Assembly: GCA_945834965.1 (NCBI GenBank)
Contig: CAMAHZ010000060.1
Span: 1-7,532, forward strand
Source: an uncultured Clostridia bacterium
Lineage (GTDB): Bacteria; Bacillota; Clostridia; Christensenellales; Borkfalkiaceae
DNA: 7,532 nt
Direction: 5' to 3'
The number at the start of each line of letters is the position of its first letter. Positions within the stretch are counted from its first letter, which is position 1. A program made the translations under genes and the position numbers. The notes beneath the pieces are model-generated. The model was not told the DNA's origin and made no database searches. It worked only from the letters and a program-made list of their open reading frames with translations. Shown here one piece after another: positions 5,974 through 7,532 of this stretch.

Positions 5974-7386
5974 ATGAAAAAGTTTATGGATAAGGACTTT
6001 TTGCTCGAAACCGAAACGGCAAAAAAGTTATATCACGAACACGCAGAAAAGATGCCTATTATAGACTATCACTGCCACCTTCAGCCCAAGGAAATCTACG
6101 AAGATAAGAAGTTTAGAAACCTTACCGAAGTTTGGCTGGGCGCAGGCGACAGGTACGGCGACCACTACAAGTGGCGTGCGCTCCGTGCAAGGGGCTACGA
6201 AGAAGATTCCATCTCCGGTCCCGACGACGACTACAAGAAGTATATGCAGTTCGTAGAGAGTATGCCCTATTTCGTGGGCAATCCCCTTTATCACTGGTCA
6301 CACCTTGAAATGCAGAGATATTTCGGCATTAACGACGTCATCAACCCTGCAAATGCAAAGAAGATTTGGGACGAAGCTAATAAAGTCCTTGAAACCTTGA
6401 CCGCAAGAGAGATGATGTACAAGTTCAACGTTAAGACCGTCTGCACCACCGACGACCCCGTAGACAGCCTTGAATGGCACAAGAAGATGAATGCAGACCC
6501 CACCTTAAAGGTTAAGGTTCGCCCTGCGTTCAGACCCGACAAGGCAATCAACGTAGAGCTTTCTTGGTTCGCAAGTTGGGTCAAGCAGCTTGCAGGCGTT
6601 GTAGGCAAGGAAATCAAGAGCCTTAACGACCTTTGCGACGCACTTGCAGACAGGATTGCGTTCTTCGACTCTATGGGTTCAAAGCTCTCCGACCACGCGC
6701 TCGACGTAGTTTGCTACGCACCCGCCACCTACGAAGAAGCTAACGCAGTCTTTATAAAGGGTATGAACGGCGAGACGATTTCTTTAGAAGAGCAGGATAA
6801 GTACAAGGGCTACGTTCTCTTATTCCTTGGCAAGCAGTACAAAAAGTACGGTTGGGTACAGCAGTACCATATCGGTGCTCTCCGCAACAACTCTAAGAGT
6901 ATGCTTAAGAAAATCGGTCCCGACACGGGCTTCGACGCGATTGAAGATTCCGTCTATATGGAAAAGCTCTCCGCACTTTTGGGCGAGCTCGACGGTCAGG
7001 ACGCGTTGCCTAAGACCATCTTATATTGCCTTAACCCCCGTGACAACTATGCGCTTACCGTCCTTGCAGGCTGCTTCCAGAAGGAAGGCGTTAAGGGCAG
7101 AGTACAGGTTGGTACGGCTTGGTGGTTCCTTGACCAGCAGGACGGTATGAAGACCAACCTTGAAACGCTTATGCAGGTCGGCTTAGTAGCTCAGTCCGTT
7201 GGTATGCTTACCGACAGCCGTTCCTTCTTAGCATATCCCCGTCACGAATATTACAGAAGAATACTCTGCAATATGCTCGGCAACTTAGTAGAGAGCGGTC
7301 AGTATCCCGAATCCGAACTCGAAACGCTCGGAAAGATTGTGGAAGACGTGTGCTATAACAACGCCGCTGAGTATTTTGGCTTTTAA
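5974..7386 (+). CDS. uxaC: Uronate (glucuronate/galacturonate) isomerase
   Basis: Aldose-ketose isomerisation of D-galacturonate to D-tagaturonate and of D-glucuronate to D-fructuronate, the entry step of the pathway. The protein has 470 residues, the same length as E. coli UxaC. It is a divergent member of the amidohydrolase superfamily: the strand-1 metal motif HxH is H33-C-H35 in IIDYHCHLQPKEI, and the signature GMLTDSRSFLAYPRHEYYRR begins at 410, with D414 the likely strand-8 aspartate. TDDPVDSLEWH (about 159-169) and the AWWFLDQQDGM segment (about 383-393) are also typical. No truncation or missing motif is seen. It is the last gene of the uxaBAC unit and is followed by a non-coding stretch with a long inverted repeat. 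With UxaB and UxaA it completes galacturonate to KDG; for glucuronate the fructuronate branch (UxuB/UxuA) is not encoded here. Confidence 0.96.
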   Translation: MKKFMDKDFLLETETAKKLYHEHAEKMPIIDYHCHLQPKEIYEDKKFRNLTEVWLGAGDRYGDHYKWRALRARGYEEDSISGPDDDYKKYMQFVESMPYFVGNPLYHWSHLEMQRYFGINDVINPANAKKIWDEANKVLETLTAREMMYKFNVKTVCTTDDPVDSLEWHKKMNADPTLKVKVRPAFRPDKAINVELSWFASWVKQLAGVVGKEIKSLNDLCDALADRIAFFDSMGSKLSDHALDVVCYAPATYEEANAVFIKGMNGETISLEEQDKYKGYVLLFLGKQYKKYGWVQQYHIGALRNNSKSMLKKIGPDTGFDAIEDSVYMEKLSALLGELDGQDALPKTILYCLNPRDNYALTVLAGCFQKEGVKGRVQVGTAWWFLDQQDGMKTNLETLMQVGLVAQSVGMLTDSRSFLAYPRHEYYRRILCNMLGNLVESGQYPESELETLGKIVEDVCYNNAAEYFGF

Positions 7387-7397
7387 GCCTACGGCTT
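7385..7397. repeat. Small hairpin at the uxaC stop codon
   Basis: AAGCC-TAC-GGCTT is a perfect 5-bp inverted repeat starting in the uxaC stop codon. The same AAGCC can instead pair with GGCTT at 7378-7382. No T-run follows (next bases GTAATTAG), so it is not a clear intrinsic terminator. Confidence 0.35.
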
Positions 7398-7407
7398 GTA
7401 ATTAGCG

Positions 7408-7527
7408 CTTTGCCAATAAACGTCGCAATAGTTCGTTGTCTTTGCGTTTTGCCTCGGTCATTTACGTCTATGTAAACTCCCGTCGGCAAATCCGCAGACG
7501 CCTGCTCTTGCTCGTTTCTTGACAAAG
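7408..7527. repeat. Long imperfect inverted repeat / structured non-coding element downstream of uxaC
   Basis: Nearly the whole stretch folds on itself around a GTCTAT loop (7466-7471). Stems from outside in: CTTTGCCAA 7408-7416 with TTGACAAAG 7519-7527 (8 of 9), AAACG 7418-7422 with CGTTT 7513-7517, GCAA 7425-7428 with TTGC 7508-7511, GTC 7438-7440 with GAC 7497-7499, TGCG 7443-7446 with CGCA 7493-7496, TTTGCC 7448-7453 with GGCAAA 7485-7490, CGG 7455-7457 with CCG 7480-7482, and TTTAC 7461-7465 with GTAAA 7472-7476. That is about 38 pairs over 120 bases, all nested in one arm and broken by small internal loops. TGTA at 7397-7400 and TACA at 7529-7532 could extend it. It may be a miniature palindromic repeat, a structured RNA, or a 3'-end/terminator element; the absence of a T-tract argues against a simple terminator. 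No gene is supported here. Confidence 0.55.
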
Positions 7528-7532
7528 GTACA

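Noticed and set aside
7378..7397. Intrinsic terminator for uxaC
   Set aside because: GGCTT/AAGCC/GGCTT can form only a 5-bp stem and no T-tract follows.
7208..7525. 105-codon minus-strand open frame covering the end of uxaC and the downstream hairpin element
   Set aside because: It begins with TTG with no clear ribosome site, two thirds of it is antisense to well-conserved uxaC, and the remainder coincides with the inverted repeat; the protein resembles no family I know.

Overview
The window carries six complete genes, all on the + strand and closely packed, plus two structured non-coding stretches. Ribosome-binding sites are strong and AGGAG-like, spacers are short and AT-rich, coding is dense, and protein sequences resemble Firmicutes uronate-pathway enzymes. 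Together these suggest an uncultured, probably gut-associated Bacillota/Clostridia bacterium. That assignment is an inference from style; no phylogenetic marker gene is present.

Layout: 13-852 encodes a sugar-isomerase/epimerase-like TIM-barrel protein. 876-1745 encodes KduI (5-dehydro-4-deoxy-D-glucuronate isomerase). 1790-2902 encodes an MsmK/UgpC-type sugar ABC-transporter ATPase. A 136-bp gap (2903-3038) holds several hairpins, some mutually exclusive, and two small inverted repeats. Then come uxaB (3039-4505, tagaturonate reductase), uxaA (4498-5970, altronate dehydratase) and uxaC (5974-7386, uronate isomerase). uxaB and uxaA overlap by 8 bp and uxaA and uxaC are 3 bp apart, so they are very probably one translationally coupled unit. 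The last 146 bp carry no convincing gene; most of this stretch folds into one long imperfect inverted repeat (7408-7527).

How it works together: UxaC converts D-galacturonate to D-tagaturonate (and D-glucuronate to D-fructuronate), UxaB reduces tagaturonate to D-altronate, and UxaA dehydrates altronate to 2-keto-3-deoxygluconate (KDG). KduI handles the unsaturated-uronate branch that pectin lyases or unsaturated glycuronyl hydrolases create, and that branch also ends in KDG. The ATPase would power uptake of oligosaccharides. The window is therefore the core of a pectin/polygalacturonate utilisation locus. Absent here are KduD, KDG kinase and aldolase, UxuA/UxuB, the transporter's permeases and binding protein, pectinases and any regulator; they must lie outside the window or be replaced.

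The enzymes themselves are well-known families. The less explained parts are the function of the first gene, the structured leader ahead of uxaB, and the long hairpin element after uxaC.
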